From Flavonifractor sp052065355 (GTDB lineage: Bacteria; Bacillota; Clostridia; Oscillospirales; Oscillospiraceae), in assembly GCF_052065355.1 (NCBI RefSeq), contig NZ_JBQHUF010000001.1:248001-312000 (forward strand): DNA of 64,000 nt, read 5' to 3'. The notes under the pieces are model-generated. The model was not told the DNA's origin. It did not search any database and was given only the letters and a program-made list of their open reading frames with translations. A program made the translations under genes and the position numbers. The first letter of the stretch is position 1; the number at the start of each line of letters is the position of its first letter. This document shows positions 1-8,546 of the stretch, piece after piece.

Positions 1-158
1 TTAAAACCGATAATAGGCTGTACTCCCTGGGAAATACCAACGATGATGGCAAGCAAAATGGCGTTGGTTTTCATTACGATACCGCAGGCGGCCAGTGGAA
101 TATCCTCCCCGTAGACCGAGAGGGCTCCGTAATGTGTCAGGGAGTTATTCAGTACGAT
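1..158 (-). pseudogene. MATE efflux transporter remnant (5' part lost)
   Basis: Reading leftwards from 158 to the window edge gives an open frame with typical mid-protein MATE sequence, including GIVMKTNAILLAIIVG and GISQGVQPIIGF. That loop normally lies near the middle of a ~450-residue MATE protein. The frame is closed directly upstream by a TGA and has no start codon or ribosome site, so the first half is missing. It lies 18 bp after the stop of a MarR-type gene on the same strand, which suggests an old marR-MATE operon with an internal deletion. The 3' end is outside the window, so how much survives there is unknown. Confidence 0.7.
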
Positions 159-176
159 TCATATGCCAGCGGATTT

Positions 177-626
177 TCAGACATCAAACTCATCTCCCGC
201 CCGAATAACGCCCTGTTTCTCTGCAATCTCCCTGCCTATTTGGGCCAAAGCGGATTGAAAATCAAGCTGAGCTCGTGCTGTCAATCCATGTAGTAAAACC
301 GCTTCTGTTTCCTCACAGGCTGCGCGGACCTGATCGCAGATGGCCAGGGCGCGGTGCGTTGGGTAGAGCCGCCAGGTCCGCTTATCCTGTTCACAGGGAG
401 TACGTGTTAGGAACTGCTTTTTCTCCAGAGCGGCTACCATACGCACCACATTGCTGGGGTGAACGTAGACGCTGTTCAGCGGGGAATCCCGAGAGGTTCT
501 CGGATGATCGCAGATCTTTAAAAGGTAAATATGTTGACTGCTGTTGATGCCAAGAGGAGCTAGCCGCTCGTCCAGATATGCTTTGGAAAAGCGGTCAGCA
601 ACAGATAACTAGTTTAATAACTTCAT
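177..626 (-). pseudogene. MarR-family regulator with in-frame amber at codon 6
   Basis: A GGAGG ribosome site precedes ATG at 626, but codon 6 (611-609) is TAG. Downstream the same frame stays open to 177 and encodes a full-length MarR-like protein: LAPLGINSSQHIYLLKICDH, then the winged-helix recognition segment VYVHPSNVVRMVAALEKK, then the wing and C-terminal helix. Total length with the amber codon is 149 residues, normal for MarR. A restart would have to use a codon after the stop, and no good ATG with a ribosome site is seen before the recognition helix. CAG to TAG would be a single transition. It probably once controlled the adjacent MATE gene, which is also broken. Confidence 0.75.
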
Positions 627-725
627 ATATGTCGCCTCCATCGCAGTTTGTTGCTGATCCTTCCTGGCAAGGAAGGTATCCGCCCTTTGCCGGAAGAGCC
701 AGCTTTCTACAAATATCAGCTTCTA

Positions 726-1316
726 TCATTGCGGGTGGGAAGAGGAGGTACCGTTACATGATCTGCGCTGGCTTATCCGCTTGAAAAAGAGAAAATAGAG
801 CAAAACACCATCTATTATAAAGTCATAAAACCTGAATCCATCAAAAAGAATGATGCTGGACAGCACCGACACCAGCAGGATTCCTATGCTGATCATTTTA
901 GGGAAAACGCCGTTTTCCTTTGTGCTCCAGGCAAAATAGGCAAACAGGGGGGAGCAGCAGGCGAAGATCGTCCATCCTATAATGTAGGTACGGCTGTAAA
1001 CTCCTTCCGTCAGCACAGCTGCCCCATAATAGGTCAGCAGCATTCCAATGCAGAAGGGAAGAATATTGCACATGGCGGCTCTTTTCGTACGGCTATATAT
1101 AGAGATCAGTACGCCGAACAGAATCCAGATTGCCAGCTGAGAAAAAACGTTGCCCAAATTTGTAGTGTAAAGATCCAGCCATCGGCTGAACATGCCCAGT
1201 AGGAATCCGATCATCAACATTCCAAGGGGATTGAGTATAATTCTTTTCCTTTTGCCTGCCAGCCGTGACTGTTTCATAGCGTGCCCTTTCTTAGCGAAAA
1301 ATGGTGATGCACTCAT
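726..1316 (-). CDS. Multi-pass membrane protein of unknown function
   Basis: This 196-residue protein is strongly hydrophobic. It has about five predicted membrane segments, such as PLGMLMIGFLLGMF, LAIWILFGVLISIY and MISIGILLVSVLSSIILF, and a basic C-terminal tail. I recognise no catalytic motif; it resembles small clostridial integral membrane DUF families. The start at 1316 is supported by GGAGA six bases upstream; Met-14 is an alternative. It lies 36 bp after the FUSC transporter gene on the same strand, so it is probably the third gene of the MarR-FUSC operon. A role as transporter accessory is only positional inference. Confidence 0.7.
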   Translation of the reverse strand: MSASPFFAKKGHAMKQSRLAGKRKRIILNPLGMLMIGFLLGMFSRWLDLYTTNLGNVFSQLAIWILFGVLISIYSRTKRAAMCNILPFCIGMLLTYYGAAVLTEGVYSRTYIIGWTIFACCSPLFAYFAWSTKENGVFPKMISIGILLVSVLSSIILFDGFRFYDFIIDGVLLYFLFFKRISQRRSCNGTSSSHPQ

Positions 1317-1352
1317 CTCAGGTCTCCTGATGCCGATGGGCAGTTTTTGCGC

Positions 1353-2417
1353 TCATTCCTCTTCTGGAGCGGGGAGCAGTCTTACCGCTGCCAACCGGTG
1401 AAAAGCGGCTGCAAACACCAGGCCGAAGGTTGCACCCAGAAGAGTATCCACAATGCGTAGAATCACGGCTCCCTGGAGTCCGTAGATTCCGGTACCCAGC
1501 ATCAGCGCGCCAAAGCAGTTCATTGCCGTCTTATACCGGTAGTCGGTGCAGAAACCCAAACACAAGCCGCCCAACGGCCCCATCAGAGGGTGGAAGGCTT
1601 CTGGTGTTACCTGATAGAGCACAAAAAATGCGCAGCAGCCCGCCACTGCCCCTACAATACGTTGCCGAAAACGGATGGCAGTGCTGCCGGAGTACGGGTA
1701 TTCGGAGAGCAAAGAGGCACAGGCGAATCCCATCCACATGAACCGCTCCACATGGAATACCTGTCCGGCGGACAACACCAAGCTTACACCGAGCGCCATG
1801 CGAAACTGCCACAGATAAACTGGTGCGGATAAATCAAGCTTCCTTATTACATGGTGAAAACGGGTTGTTTTGTGCTGATGCCGGTGTTTGGCGAACAGGA
1901 TTGCGCCGCAAATCAAATAGCCCACCAGAGCCATGAGCCCACGGCGAATGAGAGCCTCGCCAACTACTGGATTGCCTGTCAGATAGATATAAGCGAAACT
2001 GTATAAACCGCCGTTGCCCATCTCAGGCCGCTGGGCAGTCATATAAACCAGGGCAAAGAAGGCAGCGAAATGCAGCGGAATCAGAAAGAGTGGAGGAAGC
2101 ACCATTGCCGCAGAAGGGGCCAAGACCAAGATAGCCAGAACTGCGGCCAGAGCTATGAGAGAGTCGCCGATGCAGTACTCAAAATTGACGAAGCGGATAC
2201 CCAACATCATGCAAAACAGTGCAACTGCCAGCGGAGTATTGTCTGTGCCAAATACCCTGGCCAACAGGCTGATAAATACGATAGCAAAGGCTACGATCAG
2301 CACAGAGCGCACTGCCATGGCGATCCAGTAATAAATCTTCTCCTGCTTTGTATCGCAAACGGAAATTTTTCGTTTCAGCACGGAAGGATCCATCTGAAGC
2401 GCGTCATAAAATTTCAT
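1353..2417 (-). CDS. FUSC/aromatic acid exporter-like membrane protein
   Basis: The 354-residue protein has two hydrophobic blocks of several membrane segments separated by a soluble stretch with KHRHQHKTTRFHHVIRKLD. This is the arrangement of the FUSC / aromatic acid exporter superfamily, whose known members export aryl acids or related small molecules. In the second block, RFMWMGFACASLLSEYPYS followed by RFRQRIVGAVAG matches the conserved core of the FUSC_2-like family. I place the start at ATG 2417, not at an upstream in-frame ATG inside the preceding gene. It then overlaps the MarR gene by 14 bp, indicating translational coupling. Substrate unknown; repression by the MarR protein is likely. 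Confidence 0.8.
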   Translation of the reverse strand: MKFYDALQMDPSVLKRKISVCDTKQEKIYYWIAMAVRSVLIVAFAIVFISLLARVFGTDNTPLAVALFCMMLGIRFVNFEYCIGDSLIALAAVLAILVLAPSAAMVLPPLFLIPLHFAAFFALVYMTAQRPEMGNGGLYSFAYIYLTGNPVVGEALIRRGLMALVGYLICGAILFAKHRHQHKTTRFHHVIRKLDLSAPVYLWQFRMALGVSLVLSAGQVFHVERFMWMGFACASLLSEYPYSGSTAIRFRQRIVGAVAGCCAFFVLYQVTPEAFHPLMGPLGGLCLGFCTDYRYKTAMNCFGALMLGTGIYGLQGAVILRIVDTLLGATFGLVFAAAFHRLAAVRLLPAPEEE

Positions 2418-2850
2418 GGTCACGGTTTTTACCCTGTCCTTTCTCAATATGTGTGGCCAGCTTATCCGCGTACAGCATAAATGACTCGAAATCATCGCTA
2501 CAGCTGCGCCACAGGTCATAGAAGGGCTGTAAGATACTCTCATATCCCTTTTTCAGTTCAGTGAGTCCGGTCTCTGTGATGAATAATTGATAGCTCCGCT
2601 CATCTGCGACTTGCCGCTGCTTGCGAACACAGTCCTTTTCGTATAGTGCTTTCAGGCAGCGGCTCACAGCCTCTATTTTCATGCCGCTGCTCTGACTGAG
2701 CATAACCGGGGTGTTCTGATCCGGCTCCAGATACAGGTGTGCCAGAAGCTCGCATTCACTGGCGGTCAGTGTGGTTTTTCGCATCGGCAGCAGGGAGCGC
2801 ATAACCTTTTGAAGCTGTTTCTGATAATGCATCATGTCGGTCCATTCCAT
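2404..2850 (-). CDS. MarR-family transcriptional regulator
   Basis: This 148-residue protein has the MarR fold order: N-terminal dimerisation helix, a winged helix-turn-helix (LTASECELLAHLYLEPDQ to SGMKIEAVSRCLKALYEK), a wing with RQVADERSYQLFITETG, and a long C-terminal helix. MarR proteins are ligand-released dimeric repressors that bind short palindromes. A 13-bp perfect palindrome lies on the promoter directly upstream, so autoregulation of the three-gene operon is likely. AAGGAAA precedes ATG 2850 by about ten bases. Unlike the copy at 177-626, this one is intact. Confidence 0.88.
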   Translation of the reverse strand: MEWTDMMHYQKQLQKVMRSLLPMRKTTLTASECELLAHLYLEPDQNTPVMLSQSSGMKIEAVSRCLKALYEKDCVRKQRQVADERSYQLFITETGLTELKKGYESILQPFYDLWRSCSDDFESFMLYADKLATHIEKGQGKNRDHEIL

Positions 2851-2873
2851 AACATCACATTTCCTTCTGGTAG

Positions 2874-2914
2874 TTAACTCTGTTAAGTATATGCTCGCGA
2901 CCGTTCTCTGTCAA
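2874..2914 (-). promoter_or_regulatory. Sigma-A promoter with MarR operator
   Basis: On the minus strand TTGACA (2914-2909) is followed after exactly 17 bp by TATACT (2891-2886). A perfect palindrome TTAAC-TCT-GTTAA (2874-2886) begins at the last base of the -10 box and covers the expected start site. It lies 24 bp upstream of the MarR start codon. The near-consensus promoter and the operator position fit a repressed marR-FUSC operon. Confidence 0.8.
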
Positions 2915-2943
2915 GAACTTTTAGATAAATGAGTCTAAAAATG

Positions 2944-3001
2944 AAAACGCTCCCCGTCCTTTGCTGGCGCCTTTCACCGGCTTAGACGGGGAGCGTTTTT
3001 T
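2944..3001. terminator. Intrinsic terminator, bidirectional
   Basis: A 15-bp perfect stem (AAAACGCTCCCCGTC / GACGGGGAGCGTTTT) encloses a 26-base loop, with a T-run on both strands. It separates the MarR operon promoter from the decayed dehydrogenase and probably served as the latter's terminator. Confidence 0.75.
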
Positions 3002-3039
3002 CAACTCTGATTGCTTGTATAGTAACTTTGAAAGCAGAA

Positions 3040-3740
3040 TTTGGTTGCTGCACGTGGTCGGAAATCAGGGGGCTGTCCTTCATGATATAGGCGCCCTCCA
3101 GCACCAGCTGGCATAGACGATCATGGTGAAGATTTGCCGTAGTTGAGCATGTGGTCCATGTTTTTCAGCAGAGAGGTGTCGGGAGCAGCATTGACCATCA
3201 GGTCCTTGAAGGTCTCCACCTGCTCCAGGAACTTTTGACGTTGGGCAGTTCCACACCCTGATAGGCCCGGCGGTAGTCAGGGAAGGTGACTTTGGCCAGA
3301 CCGACCATGGTCTGGCGGAACAGCTTGGAGTCATCCTTGGCGTCGCCCTGCTTGAGAATATCGCGGTCGGTGATGGGGTACTCGATCATCTCGTACTCGC
3401 CCACCCGGGCCACGCCGAAGATGGGGGTGTCCATGTCCTTGACATAGTTGTAGTGCCGGTCCCGGGAGTGCACCACTCAGAAAGCCCACTGGCCGGTCTC
3501 GCTGGCCACTTTGGAGGCGATCTGGGCGTTGTCGATGTAATACTTGTTGCCGTTGGCTACATAGCCGCCCTTGCCGTCGGGGGAGATGGTGGCCACATTG
3601 AAATACAGGTCCGCGCCATGCTCCTTCTCGGACATGCCGAAGGCAAACATATGGCCGTCCAGCGGCTGATCGAAGTTGTGGCCGTGGATAGGCTCTATGC
3701 GGATGCCGGAACAGACAGACGAACTCCCAAAGCAGGACTT
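3040..3740 (-). pseudogene. Acyl-CoA dehydrogenase, multiply disrupted and truncated
   Basis: Minus-strand frames carry acyl-CoA dehydrogenase sequence: FGMSEKEHGADLYFNVATIS, then PDGKGGYVANGNKYYIDNA, then YNYVKDMDTPIFGVARVG, and finally APDTSLLKNMDHMLNYGK. The last two segments lie in shifted frames. An in-frame TGA sits at 3479-3477. Single-base losses occur near 3238 (PNVK to FLEQVETF), near 3135 and near 3110; restoring them regenerates the C-terminal text down to about 3045. The first ~150 residues of the family are absent, and at about 3740 the sequence changes to unrelated material. The family oxidises acyl-CoA with FAD; this copy cannot make a functional enzyme. Confidence 0.8.
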
Positions 3741-3792
3741 CGTACCTGTTGAACCGCCTCGCTGCATGCCTGGAACTGGGTGCATCAGCTAG

Positions 3793-4205
3793 TTGCGGGA
3801 ATACTTCTGGGAAGGACGCTACTCTCCCGTGTGGCCGGATGGGAAAAAGCACTCCCGGAATGTCTACGCCAAGACCCGTGAGGAGTGTGAGGAGAAGCTG
3901 AAAGCACTGATCCTGGAGATAAAGGTAGAGATCGCCGCCCTCCGCCCTGGGGTGAGTACGGAGTATCCCGATGGGTGAGTCCCAAAAAGAAGGCCATCGC
4001 CACCTATCTGCGGGAGCACCCCGGCGTGTCCAGCAAGGCTATGATTGCCAGAGAATTGCAGATAGACCGCTCTACGGTACAGCGGTACTACGATGAGATT
4101 CGGGAGAAATTTCAGCGGCAAGGATGGAATGGAAGAAAACCGGGAGGGCTGCGCCTGAAACAAGCACAGCCCTCCCAATTTCTGATGGATCAATTTCATG
4201 GCTGA
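3793..4205 (+). pseudogene. Integrase/phage-type DNA-binding fragment, frameshifted
   Basis: Two adjoining frames make one protein if a single G is restored near 3975. The first part (YSPVWPDGKKHSRNVYAKTREECEEKL) resembles the arm-type N-terminal domain of phage and transposon integrases. The second part (KKKAIATYLREHPGVSSKAMIARELQIDRSTVQRYYDEI) is a helix-turn-helix of a kind found in Oscillospirales phage proteins. A TAG immediately precedes the first frame and no ribosome site is visible, so the 5' end is lost. It directly abuts the truncated dehydrogenase, so the joint at about 3740-3793 is probably a recombination scar. Confidence 0.6.
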
Positions 4206-4238
4206 CTGTATATTTTCTCTGCACGAAAAGTCTGCTAC

Positions 4239-4267
4239 TTGCCGAATATAGAAAGGGACGGTATACT
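4239..4267 (+). promoter_or_regulatory. Promoter of the nuclease cassette
   Basis: TTGCCG (4239-4244) and TATACT (4262-4267) are separated by 17 bp, 55 bp upstream of the first intact gene of the cassette. No equally good promoter is seen between the downstream genes, which are closely spaced or overlapping, so this probably drives 4322-9299 as an operon. Confidence 0.6.
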
Positions 4268-4321
4268 GAATATTATAGCAAAAAATTTGACGAAATTCCC
4301 TGTGAAGGGAGGATAGAGAAG

Positions 4322-4792
4322 ATGCCAAATACCATCTGGTCCAAACTTTCACATTTGCAATTGGGCCGATACGCTGAGTACTATGCAAAAATGGAGTTTG
4401 CATCCTATGGATATGATGTCTATACCTCCGAGGTAGATGATCATGGCGTCGACTTTGTGGCCAGGAACCCGGTGGATGATCGGTACTATGAGATTCAGGT
4501 AAAAGCCGTACGGAATTTGGACTACGTCTATATCCGAAAGGACAAGATGGTGCTCTCGCCCCAGCGGCTGGTGTGTCTCCTGCTATTTGAGGATGGTACT
4601 TTGCCTGCATGCTATGTGATTCCATCCCAAGTCTGGAAAGCGCCCAATGTGCTGTTTGTTGACCGAAACTATGATAAGCCAGGCCAGTGCAGCAAGCCGG
4701 AATGGGGTTTGAATCTCTCCAAAAAGAACCTGCCGCTGTTGGAGCCGTATCGGGAGAAAGCGTATTTTGCGGCACAGGATTGCAGTACTTGA
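4322..4792 (+). CDS. PD-(D/E)XK nuclease-like (DUF4365-type) protein
   Basis: This 156-residue protein has the pattern of small restriction-endonuclease-fold proteins: an N-terminal helix (LQLGRYAEYYAKMEFASYGY), then D44 in DDHGVDFVAR, then E57 and K61 in YYEIQVKAVR. The D...ExQxK arrangement is the PD-(D/E)XK-like signature seen in DUF4365. GGGAGG about ten bases before ATG 4322 decides the start; an upstream in-frame ATG at 4124 lies inside the integrase fragment and lacks a ribosome site. It is the first gene of the cassette, 41 bp before the DUF6884 gene. Proteins of this type often occur in defence islands; the catalytic role is inferred from motifs only. Confidence 0.7.
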   Translation: MPNTIWSKLSHLQLGRYAEYYAKMEFASYGYDVYTSEVDDHGVDFVARNPVDDRYYEIQVKAVRNLDYVYIRKDKMVLSPQRLVCLLLFEDGTLPACYVIPSQVWKAPNVLFVDRNYDKPGQCSKPEWGLNLSKKNLPLLEPYREKAYFAAQDCST

Positions 4793-4833
4793 GTAATTGA
4801 TTCAGAGAAAATGAATTGGGAGGAATCAACCCC

Positions 4834-6210
4834 ATGAAGATCGCGCTGATTTCCTGCAGCAAATTGAAGACGGATCGCCCATGTCCTGCCCGGGAGCTGT
4901 ATGCGCCCAGTCGGTTGTTTTCTCTTTCTTACCAATACGCCAGGCGGAACGCGGACAAGGTCTATATCCTGTCCGCAAAATACGGCCTGGTGGAAGAGTC
5001 GGATGTGATTGCGCCCTATGACCTGACCCTCGCCGACCTTCCGGAGCACAGGCAGCGGGACTGGGTTAACTATGTACTTACACAGATGGGGGAGCGGTTT
5101 GATCTGGAGCGGGATACCTTCCTCATCCTGGCGGGGCGGCGCTACTATCAGCACCTTCTGCCACGTCTACCTCACGCGATTCTTCCTCTGGGAAATCTCC
5201 CTATTGGAGAAAGAATAGCTTTTCTGCAGCAGCAATTGGCAGATTCAGCTCCGTGTGATAACGCAGCATCCCGCTGTCTTCGGCTGCACCAGCATCTGAC
5301 CGCACTGCCCAGATATACCTGGGAGGAGATCGATGAGGTGCCCTTCCGGAACGGGATTTATCTGGTTTTTGAGGAGGGAGAGACTTACCGTGAGATGCCC
5401 CGCATTGTGCGGGTGGGTACCCATACATCCACTGACCGCCTGCGGCAGCGACTAAAAGACCACTTCGTGCGGGAAAACCACAACGGTAGTATTTTTCGAA
5501 AAAATATCGGGAAGGCCCTGCTGAATCAAACCGGCGATCCTTACCTTCCGACCTGGTCGCTGGATACCTCCCGGTTCCCTTATAAAGGGATGGAAGATCC
5601 GCATCGGGAGCGAGAGGTGGAACAGGCAGTCAGCCGGTACCTGAGGACACACATGACGTTTTCCGCATTTGAAGTGGAAACGCAGGAGCAGCGGCTGCGT
5701 CTGGAGGAGGGGATCATTGCCTCTCTCCACCAAACGGAAGATTTTCAGGCCAGCAGTGCCTGGCTGGGCCGATTCAGTCCGGAGAAGGAGATCCGGGAGA
5801 GCGGCATGTGGCTGAAGCAGGGGTTGGACGGAATCCCTTTGGATGATGAGGAACTGGAGGCATTGGAATGCAAAGTGCCCGGTACCACCCGAACAAAACC
5901 TGCTACAGTCCCAGCGCCAACGCTCTCCCGGGCCAATCAAGCTGCACAGGCAGGACAGAAGGTGGGGACAGCGGAGATCGTTCGTTATATTCTCCGGACG
6001 CTTGCTCAGCATCAAGCGGAGGGTGAGACCAGTTGTATGCTGATTTCCGGTGAGATTCACAAGACCATGGGCTTGAAGAACAAGATGCCCTCCGTCTGCA
6101 ACGCTATGTATCAGGCCATGGACCCTGGAGACGTGGTGGTACAAACCACCCCCAGCGGAAAAAGTTCCACCATTCAGATCTGCTACCAGTTGGCGGGCCG
6201 GTCTTTCTGA
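4834..6210 (+). CDS. DUF6884 + GIY-YIG nuclease-like + winged-helix protein
   Basis: 458 residues with three parts. Residues 1-125 match DUF6884 (ALISCSKLK, then YILSAKYGLVEESD, then FLILAGRRYY), a fold distantly like YaaA. Residues 170-345 resemble a GIY-YIG endonuclease domain: NGIYLVF at 173-179, RVGTHT at 193-198, Arg-rich RLRQRLKDHF at 203-211, and a candidate metal-binding glutamate in RLEEGIIASL at 289-298. Residues 380-455 look like a helical or winged-helix domain. Start ATG 4834 has GGAGG nine bases upstream. The gene is intact and 24 bp ahead of the helicase pseudogene, which suggests the two acted together. DNA nicking is a family-based inference. Confidence 0.72.
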   Translation: MKIALISCSKLKTDRPCPARELYAPSRLFSLSYQYARRNADKVYILSAKYGLVEESDVIAPYDLTLADLPEHRQRDWVNYVLTQMGERFDLERDTFLILAGRRYYQHLLPRLPHAILPLGNLPIGERIAFLQQQLADSAPCDNAASRCLRLHQHLTALPRYTWEEIDEVPFRNGIYLVFEEGETYREMPRIVRVGTHTSTDRLRQRLKDHFVRENHNGSIFRKNIGKALLNQTGDPYLPTWSLDTSRFPYKGMEDPHREREVEQAVSRYLRTHMTFSAFEVETQEQRLRLEEGIIASLHQTEDFQASSAWLGRFSPEKEIRESGMWLKQGLDGIPLDDEELEALECKVPGTTRTKPATVPAPTLSRANQAAQAGQKVGTAEIVRYILRTLAQHQAEGETSCMLISGEIHKTMGLKNKMPSVCNAMYQAMDPGDVVVQTTPSGKSSTIQICYQLAGRSF

Positions 6211-6234
6211 ACGAAATAGAAAAAAGGAAGCATT

Positions 6235-8106
6235 ATGATAGGAGAGAGAAGTGAGATCACATCCAGCGGGCGGATCACGCCACGCAGCGGTGTCAATGAC
6301 CGTGTACCATATGAGCACCAGAATAGGGCCATGGAGTGTATGGATCAAATCAATACCGATGCGGCGTTCAGCACATTAGTGGTGCTGCCCACCGGAGGCG
6401 GAAAGACCTATACCACCGCGCTGTGACTGCTGCATAATGCCGTTGACCGACATAAAAAAATTCTGTGGATGGCCCACCGGCAGATGCTGCTGGATCAGGC
6501 GGCAGAGGCGTTTCAGAAGTACGCATACACCGAGACGATTCCCCGCATCTCCGGCTTCCGCTACCGGATCATTTCCGGTTCCGGCAGTCACGGCAGAACC
6601 GTTGACATCCACACGGATGACGACCTGCTCATTGTCAGCAAGGACAGCATTGGCCGCAATCTGTCTGCACTGGACGAGTGGCTTGCCAGGGAGGAGAAAC
6701 TCTTCCTGGTGGTAGATGAGGCCCACCACTGACTTATCGGCGGGTGATCGACTATGTCCGGTCCAAGGTGCCCCATGTGAAGCTCATCGGTCTGACCGCT
6801 ACTCCCTTCGGCACAGCGGAGGAGGAGCAGGGACTGCCGGGTAAAATCTACACGGACGGTGTGAAGAACAATGTGGTGGTGCACAATAATGTAGGCATCA
6901 CCTATCAGATCAGTCTGAAGGATCTGATCAGCCGCAGGATCCTGGCCAAGCTGGTGTTTGAGAGCTACTAGGCGGAGGAGCAGTATGGCCAGACCATTGT
7001 TTTTGCGGTAAATGTAGACCATGCGATCGCACTGAATGCACTGTTCCGAAAAGAGGGGATTGCCTCGGACTATGTGGTTTCCTCGATCCGGGATGCGGTT
7101 ACCGGCGTGACCATAAGCCGGGAGGACAATGAGCGGAAGCTGCAGGCCTATTGGGATGGAAAACTCTAGGTTCTCATCAATGTCAATATCCTGACGGAGG
7201 GTGTCGACCTGCCGAAAACCGGTACAGTCTTTCTGGCCCGTCCTACCGTCTCCACCATTCGGATGACCCAGATGGTGGGACGCGCTCTGCGCGGGTCCGC
7301 CGCAGGAGGAACGGATACCGCCTATATTGTGTCCTTTGTGGATGACTGGGACGAGCATATCGCCTGGGTTAATCCCGAGAGCCTGTTTGAAGGAAATAAC
7401 GAGTTCTCGGACGATATGTCAGACCGCATTCAGAGGGAGATCCGCATGATATCCCTCTCCAAAATCGAAGAATTTGCTACGATGCTGGATAACTCCATCG
7501 ATACCACTGCCCTGGAGAAAGTGCCTTTTACCCAGCGGATCCCCGTGGGGATGTATGCCTTTTCCTATCTGGAGGAAAACGGCATGGACCTCTCCTGTCA
7601 GGTTATGGTCTATAACAGCACGGTAGAGGCCTACCGCCAGATGATGGAGAATTTACCCGCCCTCTTTTCCAGTTTTGGTGCGACGGAGGAGTATTTGCCC
7701 CAGGAAGTTCTGAGGCAGATGGAGCGCCAGTGCCGGAATACCTATTTCTGCGGCGAAATGATCCCGCCCTACTCGGCAGATGATGTGGTGCGCATTTTGA
7801 AATACTATGCCCAGTATGAGGTCGCTCCTGCCTTCTATACCTTTGATCATATTGACCGCAGCCGACTGGATGTGGGAGCCATTGCCAAACACATTTGGGA
7901 TGAGGACATGGGGCAGAGGAAAGAGGCGGAGTATGTGGAATCGCTTTGGAACCGGGGGGATGACAACCTGCTGCGGCATGGAAGCGGCCAGCCGTGTTCC
8001 CTTCCAGGAGGATCATATCCTCCCCATGAACAAAGGTGGAAAGAGCGTGCCGGAAAATCTGCAGATCCTGTGCCGCAGCTGTAACGGGCGCAAGGGAGAC
8101 CAATAA
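6235..8106 (+). pseudogene. SF2 DEAD/DEAH helicase with C-terminal HNH nuclease, disrupted
   Basis: All SF2 motifs can be read by crossing breaks: PTGGGKTYT (I), VVDEAHH (II), LTATPFG (III), LTEGVDLP (V) and QMVGRALRG (VI). A C-terminal HNH domain follows: CGME, then EDHILPMNKGGKSVPENLQ, then LCRSCNGRKG. Interruptions are TGA at 6424, TGA at 6730 with a small deletion and frame change at 6733-6735, TAG at 6969, TAG at 7167, and a frameshift near 7975. Between breaks the protein text is well preserved, so decay looks recent. Intact length would be about 620 residues. It begins 24 bp after the GIY-YIG gene and overlaps the next gene by one base. Family knowledge suggests DNA translocation plus cleavage; this copy should be dead. 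Confidence 0.82.
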
Positions 8107-8522
8107 TGGGGCTTTCTTATACTGCTTTGGACGTGGCGTACTGGTCGCTATACCTTCGAGAAAAACCATGGATTGACCGGGAATTTTCCGTGATTCAGCG
8201 TGATGCCGCCGATTGAGGTGCCCATCTCAGTGAAGAATTCTTTCTCAGTGATTTCTCGAATTTGGATTTGTACTTCAAAGAAGTGCGATTCCGCTTGCGA
8301 TTTTTCTCGGAATGCGGTTATGTGCGCATCAAGCTGCGAACCCTGCTGAAGCAGTATGGATACCGCCGCCGCTCTGCCAAGCTGCTGGAGCATTTGGAGC
8401 AGTGCATGGCATTTTATCAGTTGCAGCCCTATCTTCGGGGCGGGATCCCCTGTAAAATGAGTGAGATATCAATAGGTGAGATGGTGGTGTTCCGCCTGTC
8501 GGAGGAAGAACATCCATCATGA
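8106..8522 (+). pseudogene. Small unknown protein with one in-frame TGA
   Basis: ATG 8106 overlaps the stop of the helicase-HNH gene (TAATG), the sign of a coupled operon gene. The frame encodes 138 residues, starting MGLSYTALDVAYWSLYLREK and ending VVFRLSEEEHPS, and is interrupted only by TGA at 8214-8216 (codon 37). The distal part is basic and helical (KLRTLLKQYGYRRRSAKLLE). I recognise no family. The reading frame continues cleanly past the TGA, so this is a single nonsense change or, less likely, readthrough. TTG 8262 could restart a shorter product. Confidence 0.55.
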
Positions 8523-8546
8523 GCGTTTGAAAGAGTGAGGGAATGT

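Noticed and set aside
8214..8216. TGA as selenocysteine codon
   Set aside because: No SECIS-like hairpin is evident just after the codon, and neighbouring genes have both TAG and TGA stops, which points to decay.
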